NCBI GenBank assembly: GCA_016200005.1
Contig: JACQFP010000036.1
Span: 1-64,000, forward strand
Direction of reading: 5' to 3'
From: Verrucomicrobiota bacterium
Lineage (GTDB): Bacteria; Verrucomicrobiota; Verrucomicrobiia; Limisphaerales; PALSA-1396
Length of the DNA stretch: 64,000 nucleotides
A model generated the notes under the pieces. That model saw only the letters and a list, made by a program, of their open reading frames with translations, was not told where the DNA came from and did no database searches. The number at the start of each line of letters is the position of its first letter. Position 1 is the stretch's first letter. The translations under genes and the position numbers were made by a program. Shown piece by piece: positions 33,202 to 41,188 of the stretch.

Positions 33202-35520
33202 TCATTCCACATACAAAAAAGCATTCCCTGCCAGCACCATCTGGCAGAAGTCCGTCCAAACGCGTTCGGCCTTGTCCGGTTTGTCGGCGTAATGAGTCGT
33301 CTGCGACTGCAAGAATTCTTCAGCGGCGGAACGCTCGGTGGGGTTTGGTTTTCGTCCGAGTGCCAGCAGGAATGTTCGTTCGAGGCGTTGTTGGTTGTCC
33401 GCACCACACTCCTTTTCCAGCCGCTGAGCGAAGGCGCGGCTGCGAGCGCGGATGAAATCAGAGTTCAACAACGCGAGCGATTGCAGTGAAACGGTGGAAG
33501 GATTGCGCCGGGTGCAGTTGGGATTCATCCTCGCGGTGTCGAACACATCGAGCATCGTCAATGGCTGGGTGCGCCGGTGTTGCAGGTACAGCGACCGGCG
33601 TTTGGCGCCGGCTATGGCTTCATCCACGACCACCTGACTATCGCTGTTGGCTTTGGTTGGAACGTAAGCCCCGCCAAGTTCCAAATTAAGTTCGCCGCAG
33701 GTGAACAGGATGGCGTCGCGGACGGATTCCGCGTCGAGCCGTTGTAACGGGTAACGCCAAAGTAATGTATTTTCCGGATCAACCGCGTAAGCCGCATCGC
33801 GCAAAGCGCCGCTCTGCCGATACGTGGCCGAGTTGACAATCAGTCGATGCAGTGACTTGAGCTTCCAGCCGGATTGAACAAACTCCGTGGCCAGGTAATC
33901 CAGCAATTCGAGATGGCTGGGTTTCGCGCCAGTCACGCCCAGATTGTCAACGGTGGCGACCAGCCCCTCGCCGAAGTGGTGCTGCCAAACCCGGTTCACC
34001 AGCACGCGGCCCACCATTGGATGTTCCGGTGAAGTCAACCAGCGGGCGAGCGCAAGTCGTCGCCCGGAATTTTTTTGCGCAGTGTTTGAAACAAGCTGAT
34101 AGGAATTCCTGGCGCTGCAAAACACGGCGGGAACTCCGGGCGGCACTTCGGCCCCTTCGTTTGCGTAAACACCGCGAACCAACAGGTGATGCTTTGGTAG
34201 TTCCGTGCCCGGCTCGGTCAATACCGCGATTTGTGGCAACGCCGACGGGCGCTCCGCTTCGCGCTTTTTGATCGCGTCCTTCAGGCTGTTGAACCCTGCC
34301 GACAACTCAGGAAAGCGCTTGATCAAATCCTCGTCCTTAATTTGAACGATGGCCTCATTGGTTTTCAGCAGCGCCTTCATTTCTTCGGTGCGCTCCTTTT
34401 CTTTTGTGTCGAGTGCTTTTTGGATGGCGGCGCGTGTCGGTTCAAGAATCTTCTCCAGATTCTCGCGCAGACCGAGTTTTCGAAACGGCGTAGTCAACCC
34501 CTCCAGGCTTTCATTCAGCGCCTTGAGTTCCCGGTCGTATTTTTCAAGCTGACGTTTGCTTTCCCCGCGGGCGGCGCGCGTGCCGACGGTGAGCGCGCGC
34601 TCGTTCGGCTTGCGCCAGTGCTCCGGATCGAACGCGGGACGAAGAATCGCCTGGAGCGCGTAGTATTCTGACTGTTTGATGGGTTCAAACTTGTGGTCGT
34701 GACAGCGGGCGCATTGGACGGTCAGACCGAGAAACGCAGAGCCAAGAATCTGAACGTTGCCTTCCAGCACGGAATATCGATCCACCTTCAACTCCAGCGG
34801 ATTGCCGTCGCTCTCGCCTGTCCCGTCCGGCGCGTTGCGGAGAAAATGCGTCGCGATGAGCAACTCCTCCATTTCCGGAGTGATGTCGCCGTCGGGCTGG
34901 TAGCCGCACAATTCGTCACCGGCGAGTTGTTCCTGAATGAACCGATCAAACGGCTTGTCATCGTTGATCGAGCGAACGACGTAGTCGCGATACTTGTAAG
35001 CCAGCGGCCGATCGCTGTCGGCGTTGAAGTAACCGTTTGAATCCGCGTAACCAGCGGCGTCGAGCCAGTGGCGACCCCAACGCTCGCCGTAGTGCGAAGA
35101 GGCAAGCAGTCGCTCCACGAGTTTGTCGTACGCGCCGGAGCTTTTGTCGTTCACAAACTCGTCCACCTCCTGCGGCGTTGGCGGCAGACCGATCAGATCA
35201 AAGCTCAAACGGCGAATCAAGGTGGCGCGGTCGGCTTCAGGCGAAGGCAAGATTTTCTTTTGTTCGAGCCGGACGAGCACGAAATTGTCGATGGCGTTGC
35301 GCGGCCATTTTTGGTTTCGCACTTTGGGCGTCGCCGGTCGAACAGGAGGCTTGAAGGCCCAATGATTGGTAGTAGGCGGCGCCTTGCTTCCTTCTCCCGG
35401 AGACGGTGGAGCAGCGAAAGCATTCAAAGTCAAGGCGACCGCGAGCCAGATTGCCGGCTGAAACCAGGCCAGGCGAAAGGAAGACCTGGTGGTTCGGAAA
35501 AACAATGCGGGCGGTTTCAT
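33202..35520 (-). CDS. Secreted DUF1549/DUF1553 protein with a CxxCH motif
   Basis: ATG at 35520 (MKPPALFFRTTRSSFRLAWF), 772 residues with a signal peptide ending near residue 40 (LTLNAFAAPP). The DUF1549 part is clear (FDLIGLPPTPQEVDEFVND, LLASSHYGERWGRHWLDAA) and contains CARCHDHKFEPI with a c-type haem-like CxxCH at residues 270-274. A charged coiled region around residues 320-420 precedes the DUF1553 domain (RWLTSPEHPMVGRVLVNRVW, LDAESVRDAILF). Such proteins abound in Planctomycetes and Verrucomicrobia, usually beside a DUF1501 gene, which is absent here. No N-terminal Planctomycete cytochrome C domain is present. Proposed role is envelope or polysaccharide-linked; function is not established. 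Confidence 0.9.
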   Translation of the reverse strand: MKPPALFFRTTRSSFRLAWFQPAIWLAVALTLNAFAAPPSPGEGSKAPPTTNHWAFKPPVRPATPKVRNQKWPRNAIDNFVLVRLEQKKILPSPEADRATLIRRLSFDLIGLPPTPQEVDEFVNDKSSGAYDKLVERLLASSHYGERWGRHWLDAAGYADSNGYFNADSDRPLAYKYRDYVVRSINDDKPFDRFIQEQLAGDELCGYQPDGDITPEMEELLIATHFLRNAPDGTGESDGNPLELKVDRYSVLEGNVQILGSAFLGLTVQCARCHDHKFEPIKQSEYYALQAILRPAFDPEHWRKPNERALTVGTRAARGESKRQLEKYDRELKALNESLEGLTTPFRKLGLRENLEKILEPTRAAIQKALDTKEKERTEEMKALLKTNEAIVQIKDEDLIKRFPELSAGFNSLKDAIKKREAERPSALPQIAVLTEPGTELPKHHLLVRGVYANEGAEVPPGVPAVFCSARNSYQLVSNTAQKNSGRRLALARWLTSPEHPMVGRVLVNRVWQHHFGEGLVATVDNLGVTGAKPSHLELLDYLATEFVQSGWKLKSLHRLIVNSATYRQSGALRDAAYAVDPENTLLWRYPLQRLDAESVRDAILFTCGELNLELGGAYVPTKANSDSQVVVDEAIAGAKRRSLYLQHRRTQPLTMLDVFDTARMNPNCTRRNPSTVSLQSLALLNSDFIRARSRAFAQRLEKECGADNQQRLERTFLLALGRKPNPTERSAAEEFLQSQTTHYADKPDKAERVWTDFCQMVLAGNAFLYVE

Positions 35521-35599
35521 CGGACGTGAATCATCAAGAAGAATAAACACCGGAGCGCAAAAATTGGCAATCGCCAAAGACCCACTTCCGTTCCGCCGT

Positions 35600-36352
35600 T
35601 TAATAGGTTGCCCGGCCGCCGGATAAATCGAACACAGCGCCCGTGCTGAACGAACATTCCGCCGAGCAAAGCCAGGCCACGAGGGCGGCGGCCTCTTCCT
35701 TCAATCCAAACCGGCCCATCGGAATTTTGGACAGCATGTAGTCGATGTGTTCCTGTGTCATCTGATCGAAGATGTCCGTCTTGATGACCGCCGGGGTGAC
35801 GCAGTTCACGATCACGCCGGAGCGAGCCAGTTCTTTGCCGAGCGATTTGGTCAAAGCCATGACGCCGGCCTTGGACGCGCTGTAATGCGAGGCGTTGGGG
35901 TTGCCTTCCTTGCCCGCGATGGAAGCGATGTTCACAATGCGGCCGTAGCCTTTCGCGACCATGGCCGGGACGACCTCGTGGCAGCACAAAAATATGCCGA
36001 ACAGATTCACATCGATCACCTGTCGCCATTCGACGAGCGACAATTCCCAGGTTTTCTTGTTCACCCCCGCGATGCCGGCGTTGTTGACCAGGATTTCAAT
36101 CGAACCGAAATGTTTGAGCGTTGACTCTTTAGCGCCGGACACCGAAGCCGGGTCGGTCAAATCCACCACGGCGGTGTGAACTTCGCCTTGACCGGCCAGA
36201 CTTTTGACTGCGGCGTCGAGTGCCGTGCGGTCAATGTCCCACAGACTGCACCGCGCGCCTGAAGCAAGCAGTCGTTGAGCTATGGCCAACCCGATGCCGC
36301 GCGCGCCGCCGGTCACGATGGCGTGCTTTCCCTGCAAATCGATTTTGTTCAT
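35600..36352 (-). CDS. Short-chain dehydrogenase/reductase
   Basis: ATG at 36352 (MNKIDLQGKHAIVTGGARGI), 250 residues; ten more codons are open upstream. Classical SDR: TGGARGIGLAIA for the dinucleotide, NNAGIAG near residue 87, the triad in SIAGKEGNPNASHYSASKAG, and the C-terminal TGAVFDLSGGRATY typical of sugar or 3-oxoacyl type SDRs. NAD(P)-dependent oxidation of an alcohol is expected; the substrate is unknown. It stands alone, 79 bases upstream of the DUF1549 gene in the same direction. Confidence 0.9.
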   Translation of the reverse strand: MNKIDLQGKHAIVTGGARGIGLAIAQRLLASGARCSLWDIDRTALDAAVKSLAGQGEVHTAVVDLTDPASVSGAKESTLKHFGSIEILVNNAGIAGVNKKTWELSLVEWRQVIDVNLFGIFLCCHEVVPAMVAKGYGRIVNIASIAGKEGNPNASHYSASKAGVMALTKSLGKELARSGVIVNCVTPAVIKTDIFDQMTQEHIDYMLSKIPMGRFGLKEEAAALVAWLCSAECSFSTGAVFDLSGGRATY

Positions 36353-36598
36353 AGGCGAGAACATTAACCCGACTTTCGCCATTGGCGAGGCGATTTGACT
36401 TTTCTTGAGGTAGTGGGTGGCGGATTTCTTGAGGGATCGACGAAGGTTTTCCGAGTTGAGTTTGATGCAAACCTACGCCCTTTCCCTTTGGAGCTTCGAT
36501 GCAGTCGAGTCAGCGTCCAGCCCATCGCGTCGGGGTTTCACCCACAGTTTCGTCGAGTGAACGTTGACGCCCGCCGCGTCTCTCGTCAAAGTCCTGCC

Positions 36599-37051
36599 AT
36601 GGCGCACATTCACGAAAGGATTGATTTCACCGTGGCGATCTTTGTCATCCATGACCGGCACATCCTACTCATTCATCACCGCAAGCTCGACCAATGGCTG
36701 CCACTGGGCGGTCACATTGAACTGGATGAAGACCCGGAAAGCGCGGCGTTGCGAGAAAGCAGGGAGGAAAGCGGTCTGGAGGTGGAGTTGATCGGCGAAC
36801 GGCCGCCGACCACCGGGCCGGGCACCCGCGCGCTCATCGCGCCGCGGTTTCTGGACATTCACCGCATCACCGATACGCACGAACACATCGGGATGATCTA
36901 CTGGGCGCGTCCGAAAAATGGTTCGCTGCAACTTGCCACCGCCGAACATCACGACATTCGCTGGTGCGCCGCTGACGATTTGGACAAACTCCAACCGCCG
37001 ATGTCGAACGCGGTGAAATGGTATTGTCGCAAAGCCCTGGAAGAAATTTGA
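36599..37051 (+). CDS. Nudix hydrolase
   Basis: I take the ATG at 36599 (MAHIHERIDFTVAIFVIHDR, 150 residues), which places the Nudix fold at the N-terminus as usual; the open frame upstream to 36395 has no family similarity. The Nudix box matches G-x5-E-x7-R-E-x-x-E-E-x-G in GGHIELDEDPESAALRESRE followed by ESGLEV. Members hydrolyse nucleoside diphosphates linked to other moieties, with Mg2+. The HHRKLDQWLPLGGH segment resembles the ADP-ribose or mutator-type subgroup, but the substrate cannot be set. Confidence 0.9.
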   Translation: MAHIHERIDFTVAIFVIHDRHILLIHHRKLDQWLPLGGHIELDEDPESAALRESREESGLEVELIGERPPTTGPGTRALIAPRFLDIHRITDTHEHIGMIYWARPKNGSLQLATAEHHDIRWCAADDLDKLQPPMSNAVKWYCRKALEEI

Positions 37052-37100
37052 AGTTGAAGGCAACCATGTTTCACCCAGTGGGACTGACGCCGCAACCGAA

Positions 37101-37351
37101 CCTTCTCCCACTCCTCCATCGGATGGAGGAGAGGGTTGGAGAGCGGAGGGGCGTTTGTTATTGGATTGCCCCTGCCCATGAACCTGGGAGCGCCGGCATC
37201 CCTGCCGGCGAGATGGTACACGCGCAACACGCCGGCAGGGATGCCGGCGCTCCCAGGACGGCTGGCTGGTTCAATGGCGTAAGGCGCGCAAAAAGTTCGG
37301 GGTGGTCTCTCCTCGGTCCTCTCCCCGCTCCAGCGTCATGGCGAGAGGAGG
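37101..37351. repeat. Family C repeat pair with a family F palindrome between
   Basis: C1 at 37101-37151 and C2 at 37307-37351 match the order at 8065-8182. Between them 37183-37210 and 37230-37257 form a perfect 28-base inverted repeat (core GGAGCGCCGGCATCCC) with a 19-base loop. The layout suggests that F entered a pre-existing C element. It fills the gap 37052-37424 between the Nudix and MFS genes. Confidence 0.85.
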
Positions 37352-37424
37352 AAAAAGCGCGCTTCAGAAACTTTGCTAAATCAACAGAACGCTCAGGCAT
37401 TGTAGTTCACTTTGCAGGCTGCCC

Positions 37425-38606
37425 ATGACCCAGCGCCAGCTCAAAACCGGTTATTTTTTCCTCGAAGGTTTGAACGCCTTCGCCACGACGTTTTATTTTT
37501 ACTACCTGTTTTTCCTGCTGCAATCGGAGTATGGCTTCGGCAATCTCGGCAACCTCGTCGTCTCCGCGCTCAACGGTTTTGTCTGCCTCTTTGCCTCCTT
37601 CTATGGCGGCCGGTTCGCGCAGAAAAAGGGTTACTTCTGCGCGCTGAAAATTGGCTTTGCGCTCATCGGCCTGATGATGGTCGCCGGCGTTTTATGCCAC
37701 AACGCCAGCGCGCAAATTGTCATCATGGTGGTGTGGTCCATCGGCTTGTGCTTCACGTGGCCGACGCTCGAAGCGCTGGTCAGCGAAAGGGAAACGCCCG
37801 CCGGCTTGTCACGCATGATCGGCATTTACAACGTCGTGTGGGCGGGCGGCGGGGCGCTCGCCTATTTCGTCGGCGGCGCCGTGTTGGAAAAACTGGGAAT
37901 GCGGAGTTTGTTTTTGGTGCCCTTGGCGTTCCATCTATTGCAGATTGGGCTGACCCTCTGGTTGGAAAAAAAGAGTGTCGCCGCGACCCAAGACGTTTTG
38001 CCACTGCCGTCATCCGCCGCCGAGCCGCTCTCGCTCAATCCTCGACCCATTGCCAAGGCAAAAACTTTTCTGCGCATGGCGTGGCTGGCCAATCCGTTCG
38101 CCTATGTCGCGATCAACACCGTTATCCCGTTGATTCCCGACCTGGCAAGCAAACTGGAACTCTCTCCGGCGCAGGCGGGTTTCTTTTGTTCTATCTGGTT
38201 TTTCGCGCGATTGGGCACCTTCATTCTGCTCTGGCTCTGGGCCGGCTGGCATTATCGTTTCGGTTTTTTGCTGGGCGCCTATCTCCTGCTGATGGCGAGT
38301 TTTGCCGTGCTCTTGTTGGTCGTGCAATTTTGGGTGGTTCTTCTGGCGCAAATCATTTTTGGTCTGGCCATCGGTCTGATTTATTATTCGTCTCTTTTCT
38401 ATTCGATGGATGTCGGTGAAACCAAGGGCGAACATGGCGGCGTGCATGAAGCCGCCATTGGTGCGGGAATTTTCGTGGGACCGGCTTGTGGTGCCATGGC
38501 CCTGCGATTCTTCCCGGAACATTCCACCAGCAGCATCTGGGCGGTCAGCGGTCTGTTGCTGATGGGTTTGGCGGTGCTGATCTGGTTACGTTACCGGAAA
38601 AAGTAG
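37425..38606 (+). CDS. Major facilitator superfamily transporter
   Basis: A 393-residue, very hydrophobic protein, ATG at 37425, with about twelve predicted membrane segments and a loop rich in Pro and Ser in the middle (residues 190-215). The loop between segments 2 and 3 holds GGRFAQKKG in place of the classical MFS RxGRR motif. It looks like the group of MFS permeases with PF07690-type fold and unknown substrates. It is followed after 98 bases by fabI; the two may share a transcript. Confidence 0.86.
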   Translation: MTQRQLKTGYFFLEGLNAFATTFYFYYLFFLLQSEYGFGNLGNLVVSALNGFVCLFASFYGGRFAQKKGYFCALKIGFALIGLMMVAGVLCHNASAQIVIMVVWSIGLCFTWPTLEALVSERETPAGLSRMIGIYNVVWAGGGALAYFVGGAVLEKLGMRSLFLVPLAFHLLQIGLTLWLEKKSVAATQDVLPLPSSAAEPLSLNPRPIAKAKTFLRMAWLANPFAYVAINTVIPLIPDLASKLELSPAQAGFFCSIWFFARLGTFILLWLWAGWHYRFGFLLGAYLLLMASFAVLLLVVQFWVVLLAQIIFGLAIGLIYYSSLFYSMDVGETKGEHGGVHEAAIGAGIFVGPACGAMALRFFPEHSTSSIWAVSGLLLMGLAVLIWLRYRKK

Positions 38607-38704
38607 CTGCGGGGTTTCACCCTTGCCACGTGGTCGGATTTTCCCTACTGCTATTGCCCCGAAACAACTTTGTGACCGCTTAACAATTCAACGAATTAAC
38701 GACT

Positions 38705-39475
38705 ATGTCATTGCTGGCAGGAAAACTCGGGATTGTCTTCGGCGTCGCCAACAAACGTTCCATCGCCTGGGCCATCGCGCAGGCGTGGCACAAGGCCGGG
38801 GCGAAACTCACCTTCACCTACCAGGGCGAACGCTTGAAGGAAAACGTGGAGGAACTCGCCGGCACGTTCGGCGCGGACACGCTCATTCTCGAATGTGACG
38901 TGACGAAAGACGACCACATCGCCCGCGTGTTTTCGGAAGTCGAACAGAAATTCGGCAAGCTGCATCTCATGTTGCATTCGGTGGCGTTCGCGCCGAAGGA
39001 GGCGCTGGAAGGCGAGTTCCTCAACACGAGCCGTGAGGCGTTTCGCATTGCGCACGATGTCAGCGCCTATTCGCTGATCGCGTTGGCGCGTGGCGCGGCG
39101 CCGTTGATGACCGAGGGAGGCAGCATTGTGGCCATGACCTATTACGGCGCGGAAAAAGTCGTGCCGCACTACAACGTGATGGGCGTGGCCAAGGCGTCGC
39201 TCGAAGCCAGTACGCGCTATCTCGCGTATGATCTCGGCCCGAAGAAAATCCGCGCCAACTGCATCAGCGCCGGCCCGATGAATACTTTGGCTGCGCGTGG
39301 CATCTCCGGTTTCACCACAATGCTCAAACACTACGAAGCTCACGCACCGCTCAAACGCAACGTGCTCCCCGAAGAACTTGGTGCCACTGGCGTTTTCCTC
39401 GCCAGTGACGGCGCGGCGGCAATCACGGGACAAGTGATTTACGTGGACAGTGGTTACCAGATCATGGGGATGTGA
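38705..39475 (+). CDS. fabI: Enoyl-ACP reductase (NADH)
   Basis: A 256-residue protein, ATG at 38705. It starts LLAGKLGIVFGVANKRSIAW, the FabI version of the nucleotide loop, and has the active-site pair in MTYYGAEKVVPHYNVMGVAK (Tyr and Lys in the Y-x6-K spacing) and the C-terminal GQVIYVDSGYQIMGM. It reduces trans-2-enoyl-ACP in the last step of each elongation cycle, complementing the fabD-fabG-acpP-fabF cluster 7 kb to the left. FabI is the triclosan target in other bacteria. It begins after a 98-base gap from the MFS gene. Confidence 0.97.
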   Translation: MSLLAGKLGIVFGVANKRSIAWAIAQAWHKAGAKLTFTYQGERLKENVEELAGTFGADTLILECDVTKDDHIARVFSEVEQKFGKLHLMLHSVAFAPKEALEGEFLNTSREAFRIAHDVSAYSLIALARGAAPLMTEGGSIVAMTYYGAEKVVPHYNVMGVAKASLEASTRYLAYDLGPKKIRANCISAGPMNTLAARGISGFTTMLKHYEAHAPLKRNVLPEELGATGVFLASDGAAAITGQVIYVDSGYQIMGM

Positions 39476-39481
39476 TCGTGA

Positions 39482-39509
39482 GTCAGCAGTTAGTGGTCAG
39501 TAGTCAGTA
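39482..39509. repeat. Heptamer array, 4 units
   Basis: GTCAGCA, GTTAGTG, GTCAGTA and GTCAGTA in direct succession. It is the inverse of the array at 39906-39933 (unit ACTGACT), and the two enclose the four-helix-bundle gene. Confidence 0.85.
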
Positions 39510-39536
39510 GCATGAACAGCCAACAGTCCAAATGAT

Positions 39537-39917
39537 ATGAAGAGCAAAACGGCGTTCGAGAATCTTCGCATTTATCGCTTATTAGAAAATTTGGCGGATT
39601 CAATTTGGGATGTCGTGCTTGGTTGGAATCGATTTGCGCAAGACACAGTCGGCAAACAAGTCGTTCGCTCGGCAGATAGCGTTGGCGCCAACATTGCCGA
39701 GGGCACCGGCCGCGGTTCTTACCAGGACAATCGCCGCTTTGCCCGAACCGCGCGCGGTTCACTCAATGAGACGCAGCATTTTCTCCGGCGCGCTTACAAA
39801 CGCAAATTGCTGACCACCGACCAGGTAAAAAGGCTGAAGCCGCTCGTTGATAATCTGGCTCCGCAGTTGAACTCCTACATCAAGAGCATCGGACGCACAG
39901 GTGCAACTGACGACTGA
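39537..39917 (+). CDS. Four-helix-bundle protein (23S rRNA intervening-sequence type)
   Basis: A 126-residue protein, ATG at 39537. It has the family blocks FENLRIYRLLENLADSIWDV, KQVVRSADSVGANIAEGTGR and ETQHFLRRAYKRKLL, all helical. Homologues are encoded inside 23S rRNA intervening sequences of spirochetes and as free-standing genes in many phyla; molecular function is not established, and a DNA- or RNA-associated role is suspected. The TGA stop is inside the downstream heptamer array, and arrays in opposite orientation flank the gene, suggesting that it travelled as a unit. Confidence 0.9.
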   Translation: MKSKTAFENLRIYRLLENLADSIWDVVLGWNRFAQDTVGKQVVRSADSVGANIAEGTGRGSYQDNRRFARTARGSLNETQHFLRRAYKRKLLTTDQVKRLKPLVDNLAPQLNSYIKSIGRTGATDD

Positions 39918-39933
39918 CTACGGACTACTGACT
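39906..39933. repeat. Heptamer array, 4 units
   Basis: ACTGACG, ACTGACT, ACGGACT and ACTGACT in direct succession. It contains the TGA stop of the four-helix-bundle gene (39915-39917) and ends one base before the GTG start of the MFS gene at 39935. Confidence 0.88.
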
Positions 39934-39934
39934 C

Positions 39935-41140
39935 GTGCGCAAACCCGCCCTCGGCTTCATCTTCGTCACGCTGTTCCTCGACATTTTGGGACTCGGCTTG
40001 ATCATTCCGATTCTGCCCAAACTGATCGAGCAGTTGTCGGGCAGCGTGGTCGCCGCGTCGCACATTTATGGATTGCTGGCGTCGGTGTCCGGGCTGATGC
40101 AGTTCCTTTTTGCCCCAGTGCTCGGCAGCTTATCAGACCGCTTCGGGCGGCGCCCGGTGATCCTCATTTCGCTGTTTGGCTCAGGACTTGATTATTTGCT
40201 GCTCGCGTTTGCACCGAGCATCGCCTGGTTTTTCGTGGGGCGCATCATCGCTGGCATCACGAGCGCGAACATCACCGCGGCGAATGCGTACATCGCGGAC
40301 ATCAGTCCGCCGGAAAAACGCGCGGCGAACTTCGGGATGGTTGCGGCGGCTTTTGGACTGGGCTTCATCGCTGGACCGGCGCTTGGCGGTCTGCTCGGCA
40401 ATATCGGTTTGCGCGTGCCATTTCTCGTCGCGGCGGGGCTGACGATGCTCAACTGGCTTTACGGCATGTTCGTCTTGCCGGAATCGTTGCCGCACGCGCA
40501 TCGCCGGGCGTTCAGTTGGGGGCGCGCCAATCCCATCGGCTCGCTGATTGCGCTGAAGCGTTTTCCCGTCGTACTCGGTTTGACGGAAACATTTTTCCTG
40601 ATCAACTTCGCGCACCAGGTTTTTCCAAGCACCTGGGTGCTTTACACCGGCTACCGCTACCATTGGAGCACCGGCCAGATTGGCGCGTCGCTGGCGCTGG
40701 TGGGATTGATGTCAGCCCTCGTGCAAGGCCTGCTCGCGCGGCGCATCTTACCGGCGCTGGGCGAGCGGCGTGCCATCGTGATCGGGTTGTGCAACGCCAC
40801 GTTCTTCATGTCGCTGTATGGTCTCGCGACGCAAGGGTGGATGGTTTATGTGCTGCTCGTCGTCGGCTCTTTTGGCTCCATTGCGATGCCGGCGATTCAG
40901 GGTCTCATTTCGCGCAGCGTGCCGCCGAATGAACAAGGCGCGGTGCAAGGTTCGCTCGCCAGTCTGGGCAGTGTTGCCGGGATCATCGCGCCGCCGGTGA
41001 CGACCGCGCTGTTTGGTTATTTCATCAGCCCGCGCGCGCCGGTGCACCTGCCGGGCGTGGCGTTCTTCTTCGGGGTCGGCGCTGATTTTCTGCGCGCTGC
41101 TGCTGGCGCTGCGCTCATTTGGGAAAAGCCCGCCCGTTGA
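39935..41140 (+). CDS. TetA-type MFS drug exporter, C-terminus frame-shifted
   Basis: GTG at 39935 following a heptamer array. The 401 residues carry the TCR/Tet pattern: [19 protein letters not shown] in segment 1, [16 protein letters not shown] in loop 2-3, and about 11 membrane segments. In the present frame the last segment is disrupted ([20 protein letters not shown]). Shifting by one base in the GGGG run at 41072-41075 restores a normal ending ([20 protein letters not shown]) and extends the protein to a stop at 41181-41183. This is either a real frameshift mutation or an assembly error. Tetracycline or other drug export is typical of the family, not demonstrated. Confidence 0.85.
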   Translation: MRKPALGFIFVTLFLDILGLGLIIPILPKLIEQLSGSVVAASHIYGLLASVSGLMQFLFAPVLGSLSDRFGRRPVILISLFGSGLDYLLLAFAPSIAWFFVGRIIAGITSANITAANAYIADISPPEKRAANFGMVAAAFGLGFIAGPALGGLLGNIGLRVPFLVAAGLTMLNWLYGMFVLPESLPHAHRRAFSWGRANPIGSLIALKRFPVVLGLTETFFLINFAHQVFPSTWVLYTGYRYHWSTGQIGASLALVGLMSALVQGLLARRILPALGERRAIVIGLCNATFFMSLYGLATQGWMVYVLLVVGSFGSIAMPAIQGLISRSVPPNEQGAVQGSLASLGSVAGIIAPPVTTALFGYFISPRAPVHLPGVAFFFGVGADFLRAAAGAALIWEKPAR

Positions 41141-41188
41141 AAGCGCGGCCCGGGCATCAGGCACCGCGAGCGCGGCAAACTGATGTAG

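Noticed and set aside
36395-36598. N-terminal extension of the Nudix protein
   Set aside because: The extra 68 residues show no similarity to the fold, and the ATG at 36599 gives the usual family length.
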